This document shows positions 1 through 7,306 of a DNA stretch of 13,752 nt, in pieces. Source of the stretch: Thermoplasmatota archaeon. GTDB lineage: Archaea; Thermoplasmatota; Penumbrarchaeia; Penumbrarchaeales; Penumbrarchaeaceae. Position 1 is the stretch's first letter. The number at the start of each line of letters is the position of its first letter. Position numbers and translations under genes: made by a program. The notes under the pieces were generated by a model. The model saw only the letters and a list, made by a program, of their open reading frames with translations. It did no database searches and had not been told where the DNA came from. The DNA lies in assembly GCA_016929175.1 (NCBI GenBank), contig JAFGJI010000306.1:1-13752 (forward strand), read 5' to 3'.

Positions 1-1
1 C

Positions 2-49
2 GTGTGGATGTTTATTGAGTCGGAGGTCCCCTTTTTCTTGACCCCGTAA
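2..49 (+). CDS. Possible 3' end of an upstream gene (partial)
   Basis: A plus-strand frame is open from the window edge to a TAA at 47-49 and reads as 15 residues ending in PFFLTP. Its codons (GAG, GTC, TTC, ACC) resemble those of the clear genes nearby, which is the only support. The piece is too short to identify. A minus-strand frame beginning with ATG at 52 is also open to the edge, but its codons (TTA, CGA, CAA, AAT) are unlike the neighbours. If this reading is right, the gene converges on the thermosome terminator. Confidence 0.3.
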   Translation: MWMFIESEVPFFLTP

Positions 50-119
50 CATTTAAGAAGCCGGATTAAGGAAGGCAGGTAATGTATAAAAATCCTGATG
101 TGCAATATTTGATATAAAG

Positions 120-145
120 AAAAAAAAGGGGCCCCGAAGAGCCCC
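120..145 (-). terminator. Intrinsic-type terminator of the thermosome gene
   Basis: Read on the minus strand, a 7-bp stem (GGGGCUC paired with GGGCCCC, one G-U pair) closes on a UUCG loop with a C-G closing pair, the very stable cUUCGg tetraloop. Eight U residues follow at 127-120. The stem starts 24 nt past the thermosome stop codon. There is no T-run in the plus direction, so it should act on the thermosome transcript only. In archaea the U-tract is the main signal, and here both elements are present. Confidence 0.82.
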
Positions 146-169
146 CGACATCTCATATCCGATCCGGGA

Positions 170-1843
170 TCAGTAGTCCATGTCACCCATGCCGCCCATG
201 CCCCCCATTCCGCCGGGAGGCATGCCGCCAGGTGCACCGCCCTTGTCGGTGGACTTCGAAGCTATTACATCATCGATCCTCAATACCATGTTTGCGGTCT
301 CGGTCGCTGCCAGGATGGCCTGTGTTCCGACCCTCAGGGGCTCGAGGACGTTCAGGGTCCTCATATCCTCGATGTGGCCGGTATACACGTTCACACCGTG
401 GAACTTTCCGCCGTCAGAATGGGCCTTGTTGATCTCGATGATCGTGTTGATCGGGTCGAGACCTGCGTTCTCTGCAAGTGTCCTCGGGACGACCTCGAGA
501 GCGGTGGCGAAGGCCTCTATGGCGAACTGCTCCCTGCCCCCCGTCTTGATGGCGAAGGTCCGGAGCTCCCTTGCGATCTCTATTGCTGCCGAACCGCCGC
601 CGGCGGTCATCTTTCCGTCCTCGACGGAAACTGCCACGGTGGAGAGAGCATCGTGGAGGCCTCTCTCGATCTCATCGATCACATGCTCCGAGGCTCCTCT
701 GACGAGAATGGAGACGGCTTTTGCGTTCTTGCAGCCAGTGACGAACGTCATCTCGTCCCCGCCTATCTTTTTCTCCTCGACGGCTCCGGCCTTGCCGAGG
801 TCCGAGGGGCTCAGGTCTTCCAGGTTGGAGACTATCTTGGCCCCGGTCGCCTTTGCAAGTTTCTCCATATCTGACTTCTTTACCCTGCGTGCGGCATAGA
901 TGCCCTTCTTGGCCAGGAAATGCTGTGCAAGGTCGTCTATACCCTTCTGGCAGAATACGACATTGGCTCCGGACCCCTCGACCTTCTTCACCATTTCCCT
1001 GAGGATGTTCTCCTCGTTCTCCAGGAAAGCCTGGAACTGGGACGGGTCGGTTATCTGGATCTTCGCATCCACCTCCGTCTTCTTGACCTCGAAGGCTGCA
1101 TTCACGAGAGCGATCCTGGGATCCTCGATGAATCTTGGCATTCCCTCATGGACCCTTTCCTTGTCGACGATTATTCCTTCTATGAGTTCGGTATCGTTAA
1201 TGGACCCGCCCTGCTTCTTCTCTACCTTGATATTGTCTATGTCGGCCTTCTTCTTTCCGTCCCTCTCCTCGACGATCGAGGTCACCGCCTTCACTGCGAT
1301 GTCAGCCAGAAGGTCCTTCTTGTCTCCGGCAGATTTGCCGGTCATCGAGGTCTTTGCGATCTTGAGCAGTGCTTCTTTGTCATCATCGACCTTCAAAGCG
1401 ATATTGTTCAGGACCTCCACCGCCTTCTCGGCCGCAAGCCTGTATCCCTCGGTTATAAGGGTGGGGTGTATGTTCTTCTCGATGAGCGCCTCGGCAAGCT
1501 TCAGAAGCTCACCGGCAAAAATCACGGCCGTGGTCGTCCCATCGCCGCACGCCTCGTCCTGGGTCTTTGCAACCTCGATCACCATCTTGGCCGCGGGATG
1601 CTCGACATCGACCTCCTTGAGGATGGTCACACCATCGTTTGTTATGACCACATCCCCCATGGAGTCCACCAGCATCTTGTCCATTCCTTTGGGGCCCAGT
1701 GTGGTCCTTACAGCGTCGGCTATCGCCTTTGCCGCTGCGATATTGTTGAACTGAGCACCCTTTCCGCTTTTCCTGTCTGTTCCTTCCTTAAGGACCAGTA
1801 TGGGTGTTCCACCAGCATACATATTGTTTCCTCCTGCGTACAT
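170..1843 (-). CDS. thsA: Thermosome subunit (group II chaperonin)
   Basis: ATP-driven cytosolic folding machine that forms a double-ring complex and folds or refolds proteins in its cavity. The 557-residue product has the TCP-1/cpn60 signatures in order: RTTLGPKGMDKM at 46-57, GDVVITNDGVTIL at 63-75 and GDGTTT at 100-105. An HDAL motif at 397-400 holds the expected catalytic Asp398, and GGGSAAIE at 414-421 belongs to the nucleotide site. The apical segment around 221-290 carries the helical protrusion that serves as built-in lid in group II chaperonins. The tail is GGM-repeat rich and ends MGDMDY. I chose the ATG at 1843 because a perfect AGGAGG lies 9 nt upstream; a second ATG at 1822 has its own AGGAGG. 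Extension to a GTG at 1909 would place the start inside the TATA-box region, so it is rejected. The gene stands alone, with its own promoter and terminator. The family is certain; alpha versus beta paralogue is not, so the symbol is generic. Confidence 0.96.
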   Translation of the reverse strand: MYAGGNNMYAGGTPILVLKEGTDRKSGKGAQFNNIAAAKAIADAVRTTLGPKGMDKMLVDSMGDVVITNDGVTILKEVDVEHPAAKMVIEVAKTQDEACGDGTTTAVIFAGELLKLAEALIEKNIHPTLITEGYRLAAEKAVEVLNNIALKVDDDKEALLKIAKTSMTGKSAGDKKDLLADIAVKAVTSIVEERDGKKKADIDNIKVEKKQGGSINDTELIEGIIVDKERVHEGMPRFIEDPRIALVNAAFEVKKTEVDAKIQITDPSQFQAFLENEENILREMVKKVEGSGANVVFCQKGIDDLAQHFLAKKGIYAARRVKKSDMEKLAKATGAKIVSNLEDLSPSDLGKAGAVEEKKIGGDEMTFVTGCKNAKAVSILVRGASEHVIDEIERGLHDALSTVAVSVEDGKMTAGGGSAAIEIARELRTFAIKTGGREQFAIEAFATALEVVPRTLAENAGLDPINTIIEINKAHSDGGKFHGVNVYTGHIEDMRTLNVLEPLRVGTQAILAATETANMVLRIDDVIASKSTDKGGAPGGMPPGGMGGMGGMGDMDY

Positions 1844-1858
1844 TTTATCTTTCCTCCT
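1830..1858 (-). promoter_or_regulatory. Two tandem Shine-Dalgarno/start units of the thermosome gene
   Basis: On the minus strand, AGGAGG at 1858-1853 precedes ATG 1843 by 9 nt, and a second AGGAGG at 1835-1830 precedes ATG 1822 by 7 nt. Each unit has AGGAGGAAA, a short AT-rich spacer, and an ATG followed by codons for Tyr-Ala-Gly-Gly. The second AGGAGG is itself coding (Gly-Gly). Either start, or both, could be used, giving products that differ by seven residues. Confidence 0.75.
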
Positions 1859-1906
1859 TTTAGTCTCCTTGAAGTTGCGATCACTCGGGAGTGGTATGGT
1901 ATAGGA

Positions 1907-1948
1907 CACTTCTATAAATATCTTTCTTTATCAAGCCACTTCTATAAA
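1907..1948 (-). promoter_or_regulatory. Thermosome promoter with a duplicated TATA-like box
   Basis: The minus-strand 12-mer TTTATAGAAGTG occurs twice, at 1918-1907 and 1948-1937, exactly 30 bp apart. Both copies are followed or preceded by AT-rich sequence suitable for TBP. The proximal box would place transcription start near 1890, giving a leader of roughly 45 nt to ATG 1843 that includes the first Shine-Dalgarno site. The distal copy may be a second TATA box or part of a regulator site. Heat-shock control is expected for the family, but no known operator was recognised. Confidence 0.65.
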
Positions 1949-2006
1949 AATATATCTCAACTCCATGTTTACTACCTCAAATATCCACCCCCATCTAGGA
2001 TCGTTG

Positions 2007-2022
2007 GATATGCATGCATATC
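2007..2022. promoter_or_regulatory. Perfect 16-bp palindrome, candidate operator
   Basis: GATATGCATGCATATC is self-complementary over all 16 bases and centred between 2014 and 2015. It lies between the thermosome promoter and the aminotransferase start, about 60 bp upstream of the distal thermosome TATA-like box and 66 bp upstream of the aminotransferase TATA-like box. Position and symmetry suit a dimeric repressor or activator. It has no loop, so an RNA hairpin is unlikely. No regulator is identified. Confidence 0.45.
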
Positions 2023-2087
2023 ACGAGGATTGGTCGATGGAGTATCCAAGATACACCAGCTGCAGGAAACCCTGAATGCCGATAGGA

Positions 2088-2095
2088 TTTAATAA
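2088..2095 (+). promoter_or_regulatory. TATA-like box of the aminotransferase gene
   Basis: TTTAATAA lies about 30 bp upstream of the chosen aminotransferase ATG at 2125. With the usual archaeal spacing, the transcript would start only a few nucleotides before the start codon, giving a leaderless or very short-leader mRNA. No clear BRE could be picked out. Confidence 0.4.
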
Positions 2096-2124
2096 CAAAC
2101 CGCCATGGAAGATGGGTGCATCAG

Positions 2125-3279
2125 ATGTTCTCTTCTCGGATGAATGGGATACAGATGTCAGGTCTCAGGAAGATGTTCGACCTCGTCACCTCCGACACCG
2201 TGAACCTTGGACTGGGAGAGCCGGATTTCCAGCCACCGAAGGAGGCAATAGAGGCCGTGGAAGAGGCCATGAGGCTTGGCTTCAACAAGTACGGGCCCAC
2301 CAACGGGATACCTGCCCTGAGAGAGGATATATCCAACCGGCTGAAGGTATACTGGAAGGATGTCGCACCCGAGAACGTGATAGTTACCAGTTCAGGGTCC
2401 GAAGCCCTATTTTCCGGCTTCCTGACGTTCATGGACCACGGTCAGAAAGCACTGGTCCCCGATCCCGGTTTTGTCCTTTATCGACCTCATTCCGACCTTA
2501 CGGGGGGAGGATATCTCAATTACGATCTGTCCATCGACAACGAGTTCAGACCGGACCCGGATGCCATGGAGAAACTGATAGATGATACATGCAAGGTCCT
2601 GGTGGTCAATTCACCCTCCAATCCCACCGGTGGAATGGTGACCAGGCAGGACCGCGACGACATTGTTGATGTCGCCCGGGAGCACGACCTTATCATCATT
2701 TCGGACGAGGTCTACGATACAATGGTATATACGGGCAACACGCACTATTCCTTCCTGGGTGCCTACGAAAAGACCATGATGGTGAATTCCTTTTCGAAGA
2801 TATTCGCCATGACCGGATGGAGGATCGGTTATCTTGCCGCCCCGTTGGATATGGTCCAGAAGATCGGGCTTGCCCATTACCACATGGTCGCCTGTCCGTC
2901 AACACCTGCACAGTACGGCGCGCTTGCAGCCCTTCGAAAGAGCGGCAGCTTCCTGACCGACATGGTTGCCGAGTTCGAAAAGAGAAGGGATATCATACAC
3001 GAACGGATCAATGAGATCCCCGGGTTCAGAGCCATGCTTCCCCGCGGTACATTCTATTCATTTCCCTCCTACGAACTTTTCGGAAATGACGGGAGAGTGC
3101 GATCGCAGGACCTGGCCATGGAGCTTGCAAGGAACGGTCTTATTTGCTCCCCTGGCACCACCTTCGGCGAGAACGGTGAGTACCATCTCCGGTTCTCATT
3201 CGTCAACTCTCGGGAGAACATAGAGAAGGGGATGGACATCCTCCAGGATGTCGCAGGGAAGTTCAGGAAGAGCGCCTGA
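2125..3279 (+). CDS. Class I/II PLP-dependent aminotransferase (aspartate aminotransferase-like)
   Basis: Cytosolic fold-type I enzyme that moves an amino group between an amino acid and a 2-oxo acid. The 384-residue product has the full set of active-site marks: LGLGEPDF near 28-35, NPTG at 166-169, SDEVY at 193-197 with the PLP-binding Asp194, and SFSKIFAMTGWRIGY at 222-236 with the Schiff-base Lys225. Arg356 in YHLRFSFV is the expected carboxylate-binding arginine. Length and motif order match archaeal AspC-like enzymes, but the substrate cannot be fixed from sequence; aromatic, alanine or aspartate activity are all possible. ATG 2125 is chosen because the family usually begins with a short SSR...SG.RK.FDL stretch; GTG 2116 would add three residues. 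A GGTG six nt upstream is a partial Shine-Dalgarno. It is divergent from the thermosome and followed by 114 bp before the next gene. Confidence 0.93.
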   Translation: MFSSRMNGIQMSGLRKMFDLVTSDTVNLGLGEPDFQPPKEAIEAVEEAMRLGFNKYGPTNGIPALREDISNRLKVYWKDVAPENVIVTSSGSEALFSGFLTFMDHGQKALVPDPGFVLYRPHSDLTGGGYLNYDLSIDNEFRPDPDAMEKLIDDTCKVLVVNSPSNPTGGMVTRQDRDDIVDVAREHDLIIISDEVYDTMVYTGNTHYSFLGAYEKTMMVNSFSKIFAMTGWRIGYLAAPLDMVQKIGLAHYHMVACPSTPAQYGALAALRKSGSFLTDMVAEFEKRRDIIHERINEIPGFRAMLPRGTFYSFPSYELFGNDGRVRSQDLAMELARNGLICSPGTTFGENGEYHLRFSFVNSRENIEKGMDILQDVAGKFRKSA

Positions 3280-3352
3280 GCGTTCACGAACTTTTGGCCG
3301 TTCCCGATCGATCATACGTTCTGGACCGTACGTGACGCCAATATTCCCTAGG

Positions 3353-3360
3353 ATTATATA
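3353..3360 (+). promoter_or_regulatory. TATA box of the large surface-protein gene
   Basis: ATTATATA ends 33 bp before ATG 3394. Normal archaeal spacing would start transcription near 3383-3386, leaving a leader of about ten nt or less. No Shine-Dalgarno precedes ATG 3394, which agrees with leaderless-type initiation. Confidence 0.55.
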
Positions 3361-3393
3361 CCATCTATCCCTTATTCGACCCATCCATTGCCC

Positions 3394-6300
3394 ATGGGAG
3401 GGATGGACCTGAAAGTGAACAGACCCCTCGTTCTTGTCATCGCGATACTGGCGTTTGCTCCGCTCATCCCGATAGCATCCGAGGATGCTAAAGGGGGAAG
3501 TCCGATATTCCAGGCCTCGAAGGAGATCCTTTTCGGCTCACACAGGTTGAACGTGCAGAAACCCGTGGATATACAGGTCGGGCCTTCGGGCAGGGTATAC
3601 GTCCTCTATCAGACCATGAAAGCCTATTCGTGGGATATCTACCTGGTATATTCGGATGATGATGGTGTATCCTGGTCGGATCCTGTCAGGGTGGATGATG
3701 TGTTGGAGGACGGGAACAGTACGAATGACGATACGAACCAGTTGAACCCAAGAATGGTCATCGGCACCGATGGGACAATTTACGTCGTCTGGGAGGACTG
3801 GAGGAACTGGATCGACGATCTGTTCACCAGACCTGTGGATATCAGATTCTCCAAGTCTGTTGACGGGACCTCGTTCGGACCCTCAAGTGTGATAACACCG
3901 AAAAAAACGATCAACACCTGGGACGCATACACACCCGATATTTCCATCAACGAAGACGGACGGCTGTTCTGCGTCTGGACCGACGAGATGGAAGCCGGGG
4001 CCCACAGGAACATCTGGTCCTCGTACTCTATCGATGATGGCGCATCGTGGTCTATTCCTATCAACATCAACAACGACGGGATATTCTACCGGAACCACCT
4101 GTTCCCCAGATGTGCCATGTTCGGTGACAACGTCTATGTCACCTGGCACGACGGGAGGAACACCACCACGGGCACGAAACCCTATCTGGCAATCAGCAGG
4201 GATGGAGGGGTAATATTCGAGGAGGAGTTCCCTATAACCACCGATTCACAGACCGATTCACACAGGGAATTCGCCGTCCCGATCGTTGACGATGCCGGTA
4301 CATTGTTCATAACATGGATGGATGACCGCACTGAAAGGGACGAGGTATTCTTCACGAGGAGCGAGGACGCCGGTTTGACGTTCTCCCCCGATAGCAGGAT
4401 ATTCTCGCTCCCCGAAGGGGCGGGCGATCACTCTCCGTTCCTGACCGCAACCGGGGACGGAAAGCTTGGATTGGTGTGGGAGAGGGAGGTTGCTTATTCC
4501 ACCGGTACCGAACTGGACGTATACTACACCAATTCTTCGGACAGGGGAAGGACATGGAGCTCGATCCTACGTGTGGACGATACGGACAGGTTCGGAGAGG
4601 ACAGGACGAACCAGAAGGACATCCTGGTGACGTATAACAAGGACGGCAGGGCCCTCTGCGTCTATGCAAGCAACTGGAACGAGGAAGGCGTGGTCGGCTC
4701 TTACGATTACAATCTGTTCTTCACAAGGCACAGCAGGTCCCTCAACGAAGTGAACCATCTTCCGGAACTGCTTGAAGCGGACTTCCTCGGCCCGTATCTG
4801 TTCGATCATATCGTGGGCAACACGGAAACCCTCTACAATTTCACCATGACCTACCGCGATGAGGACAATGACGAGCCTGCTTTGGGATACCCAAGGGTGC
4901 AGGTCTTCAGAGACCCTCTGGGAACCGACCCCGTTTACGATGAGTGGGTGCCCATGAAGAAGGTCAAGGGGGAAAAGGACATCTATTACATGGATGGGGT
5001 CGATTACCATGTGGGTCTCAACGTGTCGGAGGAGGGAAGGTTCTACTGGAAAATGCAGATAAACGACGGGGTGGACCCGGAACTGGTGTCCACGAACGTT
5101 CTCCCGGGGCCGCTGATCGACACCACCCCTCCCACCCTGGAGATCACCTCCCCCGAGGAGGCTGTTTGGTTTGCAGCCAACAGTGTCGAATGCAGGGTGA
5201 TCGTCAGGGATTCCGGCGGTGCCGGTGTGGACAACAGGAGCATTCGGTTCATGAAATCCATACGTGGCATTGATTTCTTCGAGTCCTCGGTCCCGGTCAA
5301 AGGTTTCCTGAGGATCGACAACGACACCTACGAGGCCTGGGCGACCATTACCCTTTCCTCGGGGACCGAGAACTACGTCAAGTTCATCGCCAGGGACCGG
5401 GTGGGCAACGGATTTGCCGAATCAGAACACATCAATATCTGGCTGGACCCCGACGCACCCTTTGCGGTCGACCCAAGACCTGCGGGGGACTACGTGAACA
5501 TATACGGCCAGGTCAACTGCTCGATCATCTGGAGGGATGCAAATCCGGGCAGTACGCTGGTCAACTACACCGGGCTTGATCCCGGGTCATTCAGATATTC
5601 CACAAGGAATACCAGCGGGGATTTTTCGGAATGGAGGATGCCTGACGGTCACCAGAGAATAGGCAATGAGTCCTATATCGTTTGGGTGAACGTCACTTTC
5701 CCTGACGAGGGGGTATACAATTTCATAAAATGGAAGGCTGCGGACAATGCCGGCAACGTGTTCGAGACGCAGCCGTACAGGATAACCGTGGACATCCCCG
5801 AAAACTACAGGCCGGTATTCATCGGAAGTGGATATCCGGAGATCATTTCATCTCCGACACCTCACCTGTGGTGGGACGATGCATTCGACGAGGACGGAGA
5901 CAGCCTGTTCTACAGGGTCATGCTCCTCAAACATCCCACAAGGCTCCAGCTGACCGGATGGTTCGACCTTGGAAGGAGGAGTTATTTCGATGTACCCGAC
6001 GATGAGGCATTGAACCCCAACTACTATATTCTGAGGGTCAACGTGACGGACAGGATCGGCGGATGGGACGTCATGGACCATGTTTTCCGTATAATAGATA
6101 CGGGATCGTCCCCGCCGGAAAAGGTCCCGCAGTTCCCCATGTTCACCACCTCCGACCCCGATCAGGTCTTCAACTGGACCCGCACTCCGGACCACGGACC
6201 TACCACAAGATATTTTATCAGGATAGGAACCGAGGACCACGGTGGGGAAGTGCTCGAATGGAGGGATGTCGGTCCGGAAACGGAGCTCGACCTGGCCGAA

Positions 6301-7266
6301 CTCGAACTTGGCATAGGCATCTATTCCGTCCAGATCATGGCCTTCGACGGAGGGAATTACTCCAGGGTCACCGCGGGTTATCTGAAGATCAACGACTACT
6401 CCCTGAAGACATACCATCCAGCGACCCATGAGGCATTCAAAGGGGACAGGGGCATCAAGATCACGAAACCGTTGGTCTGCCACATCGTCAACATGGCGAC
6501 CTACGACGATAATGTCACGATCATTCTCCAGGGTGATCTTGTCGACGAGGACTGGGCGTATCTATCGGCCTCGGAAGGTCCCACATACAGACTGCATGTT
6601 AACACTTCGAAGGGATTGTCCATCGAGCGGCCTTTCGAGTTCAAGATCACCATTGCCGCTCCCGATACTGCCAGGAGAGGGGAGTTCAATCTAACCTACC
6701 ATCTTGTATCGGAGGATGGAAAGCATATCATCTTCTCCGATCGGATCGTGATAACCCTCGAGGATGCTCCGGACGAAGGGGGCAGCGATAACTTCGCAGA
6801 CGATATTTCCGATGTGATCACCGATATCCTACCGTTCCTGAAAGGACTCCCGGCAGGCCTCGTCATATTGATATTCCTTCTGATCTTCTTCCTCCTGGTC
6901 GGCGGTATCATATTCCTTGGTATATTCCTGGCAAAGAGGAAGCAGGAGAGGAAGAAGAAGGACCCGATGGCAGAAAGGAAGAGGATATACCGGGAGATCT
7001 ACGGCAGGGACCCGACGGAGGAAGAGCTCCGGATGATGGAAGCCCAAACGAAGGGGGGGACATCCGTGGATGATTTCGTCAGAGAAGGGGAAGCCCCGTT
7101 GGACGAAACGGAGCATTTGCCCGCTGAAGGGACCGTTCCAGATGCTTCCGGACCCCCCGAAGGGGGAGGAGATGTTGATGAGCAGCAGGTTTCTCCTCTG
7201 CAGAGAGAGAACATCAGCTCGGGGGACAGGGGGGCAGATGAACTCCTGGACCGGCTCTTCGATTGA
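3394..7266 (+). CDS. Large cell-surface protein: six-Asp-box propeller plus beta-sandwich domains, membrane anchored
   Basis: Not a recognised named protein. The 1290 residues read as a type I membrane protein. A signal peptide lies at about 1-30 (basic VNR, then a hydrophobic run at 11-28). Six Asp-box (BNR-like) motifs follow at 87-95, 153-162, 212-220, 268-276, 323-331 and 380-389, for example SDDDGVSWS and SIDDGASWS, spaced 55-67 residues as in a six-bladed sialidase-like propeller. From about 470 to 1125 there are Ig/FnIII-like beta-sandwich domains, one starting at DTTPPTLEITSP near 576. One membrane helix lies at about 1152-1180, with a basic stop-transfer segment (KRKQERKKK) and a charged tail of about 110 residues. 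The ectodomain has 18 N-x-S/T sequons. No sialidase RIP-type motif was seen, so enzymatic activity is not claimed; adhesion, glycan binding or an envelope role are possible. ATG 3394 is chosen from the TATA spacing; TTG 3388 and ATG 3403 are alternatives, the last with GGGAGGG too close to serve. Confidence 0.9.
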   Translation: MGGMDLKVNRPLVLVIAILAFAPLIPIASEDAKGGSPIFQASKEILFGSHRLNVQKPVDIQVGPSGRVYVLYQTMKAYSWDIYLVYSDDDGVSWSDPVRVDDVLEDGNSTNDDTNQLNPRMVIGTDGTIYVVWEDWRNWIDDLFTRPVDIRFSKSVDGTSFGPSSVITPKKTINTWDAYTPDISINEDGRLFCVWTDEMEAGAHRNIWSSYSIDDGASWSIPININNDGIFYRNHLFPRCAMFGDNVYVTWHDGRNTTTGTKPYLAISRDGGVIFEEEFPITTDSQTDSHREFAVPIVDDAGTLFITWMDDRTERDEVFFTRSEDAGLTFSPDSRIFSLPEGAGDHSPFLTATGDGKLGLVWEREVAYSTGTELDVYYTNSSDRGRTWSSILRVDDTDRFGEDRTNQKDILVTYNKDGRALCVYASNWNEEGVVGSYDYNLFFTRHSRSLNEVNHLPELLEADFLGPYLFDHIVGNTETLYNFTMTYRDEDNDEPALGYPRVQVFRDPLGTDPVYDEWVPMKKVKGEKDIYYMDGVDYHVGLNVSEEGRFYWKMQINDGVDPELVSTNVLPGPLIDTTPPTLEITSPEEAVWFAANSVECRVIVRDSGGAGVDNRSIRFMKSIRGIDFFESSVPVKGFLRIDNDTYEAWATITLSSGTENYVKFIARDRVGNGFAESEHINIWLDPDAPFAVDPRPAGDYVNIYGQVNCSIIWRDANPGSTLVNYTGLDPGSFRYSTRNTSGDFSEWRMPDGHQRIGNESYIVWVNVTFPDEGVYNFIKWKAADNAGNVFETQPYRITVDIPENYRPVFIGSGYPEIISSPTPHLWWDDAFDEDGDSLFYRVMLLKHPTRLQLTGWFDLGRRSYFDVPDDEALNPNYYILRVNVTDRIGGWDVMDHVFRIIDTGSSPPEKVPQFPMFTTSDPDQVFNWTRTPDHGPTTRYFIRIGTEDHGGEVLEWRDVGPETELDLAELELGIGIYSVQIMAFDGGNYSRVTAGYLKINDYSLKTYHPATHEAFKGDRGIKITKPLVCHIVNMATYDDNVTIILQGDLVDEDWAYLSASEGPTYRLHVNTSKGLSIERPFEFKITIAAPDTARRGEFNLTYHLVSEDGKHIIFSDRIVITLEDAPDEGGSDNFADDISDVITDILPFLKGLPAGLVILIFLLIFFLLVGGIIFLGIFLAKRKQERKKKDPMAERKRIYREIYGRDPTEEELRMMEAQTKGGTSVDDFVREGEAPLDETEHLPAEGTVPDASGPPEGGGDVDEQQVSPLQRENISSGDRGADELLDRLFD

Positions 7267-7285
7267 GGAGAGGTGTCGACAAAAC

Positions 7286-7306
7286 GCTGAGCATCGCCGC
7301 TACAGC
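7286..7306 (-). terminator. Possible terminator hairpin of the small surface-protein gene
   Basis: On the minus strand a stem of seven pairs with one bulged U (GCUG-U-AGC with GCUCAGC) and a six-base loop overlaps the TAG stop at 7302-7300. It is followed by G and four U residues. The U-tract is short, so this is a weak candidate. There is no T-run on the plus side for the converging large gene. Confidence 0.3.

Noticed and set aside
1..52. Minus-strand frame with ATG at 52 open to the window edge
   Set aside because: The codon choice (TTA, CGA, CAA, AAT) differs from all clear genes here and there is no ribosome site; 17 codons are not enough to support it.
1844..1909. Extension of the thermosome by 22 residues to a GTG at 1909
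   Set aside because: The GTG lies within the TATA-like repeat, so it would be upstream of the transcript start. The added residues are not part of the family, and a perfect Shine-Dalgarno precedes ATG 1843.
900..2092. Plus-strand open frames of 284 and 390 codons opposite the thermosome
   Set aside because: They are shadows of the chaperonin coding sequence, with no motif and no start signal.
3261..3295. Hairpin GTTCAGG/CCTGAGC across the aminotransferase stop codon, followed by a T4 run
   Set aside because: The stem includes coding sequence and the stop codon, the T-run is only four bases and lies about ten nt beyond the stem, so a terminator call is not safe.
3394..4743. Annotation of the propeller as a true sialidase (neuraminidase)
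   Set aside because: Asp boxes mark the fold, not the activity. No RIP-type motif was seen near the N-terminus and the arginine triad could not be confirmed.
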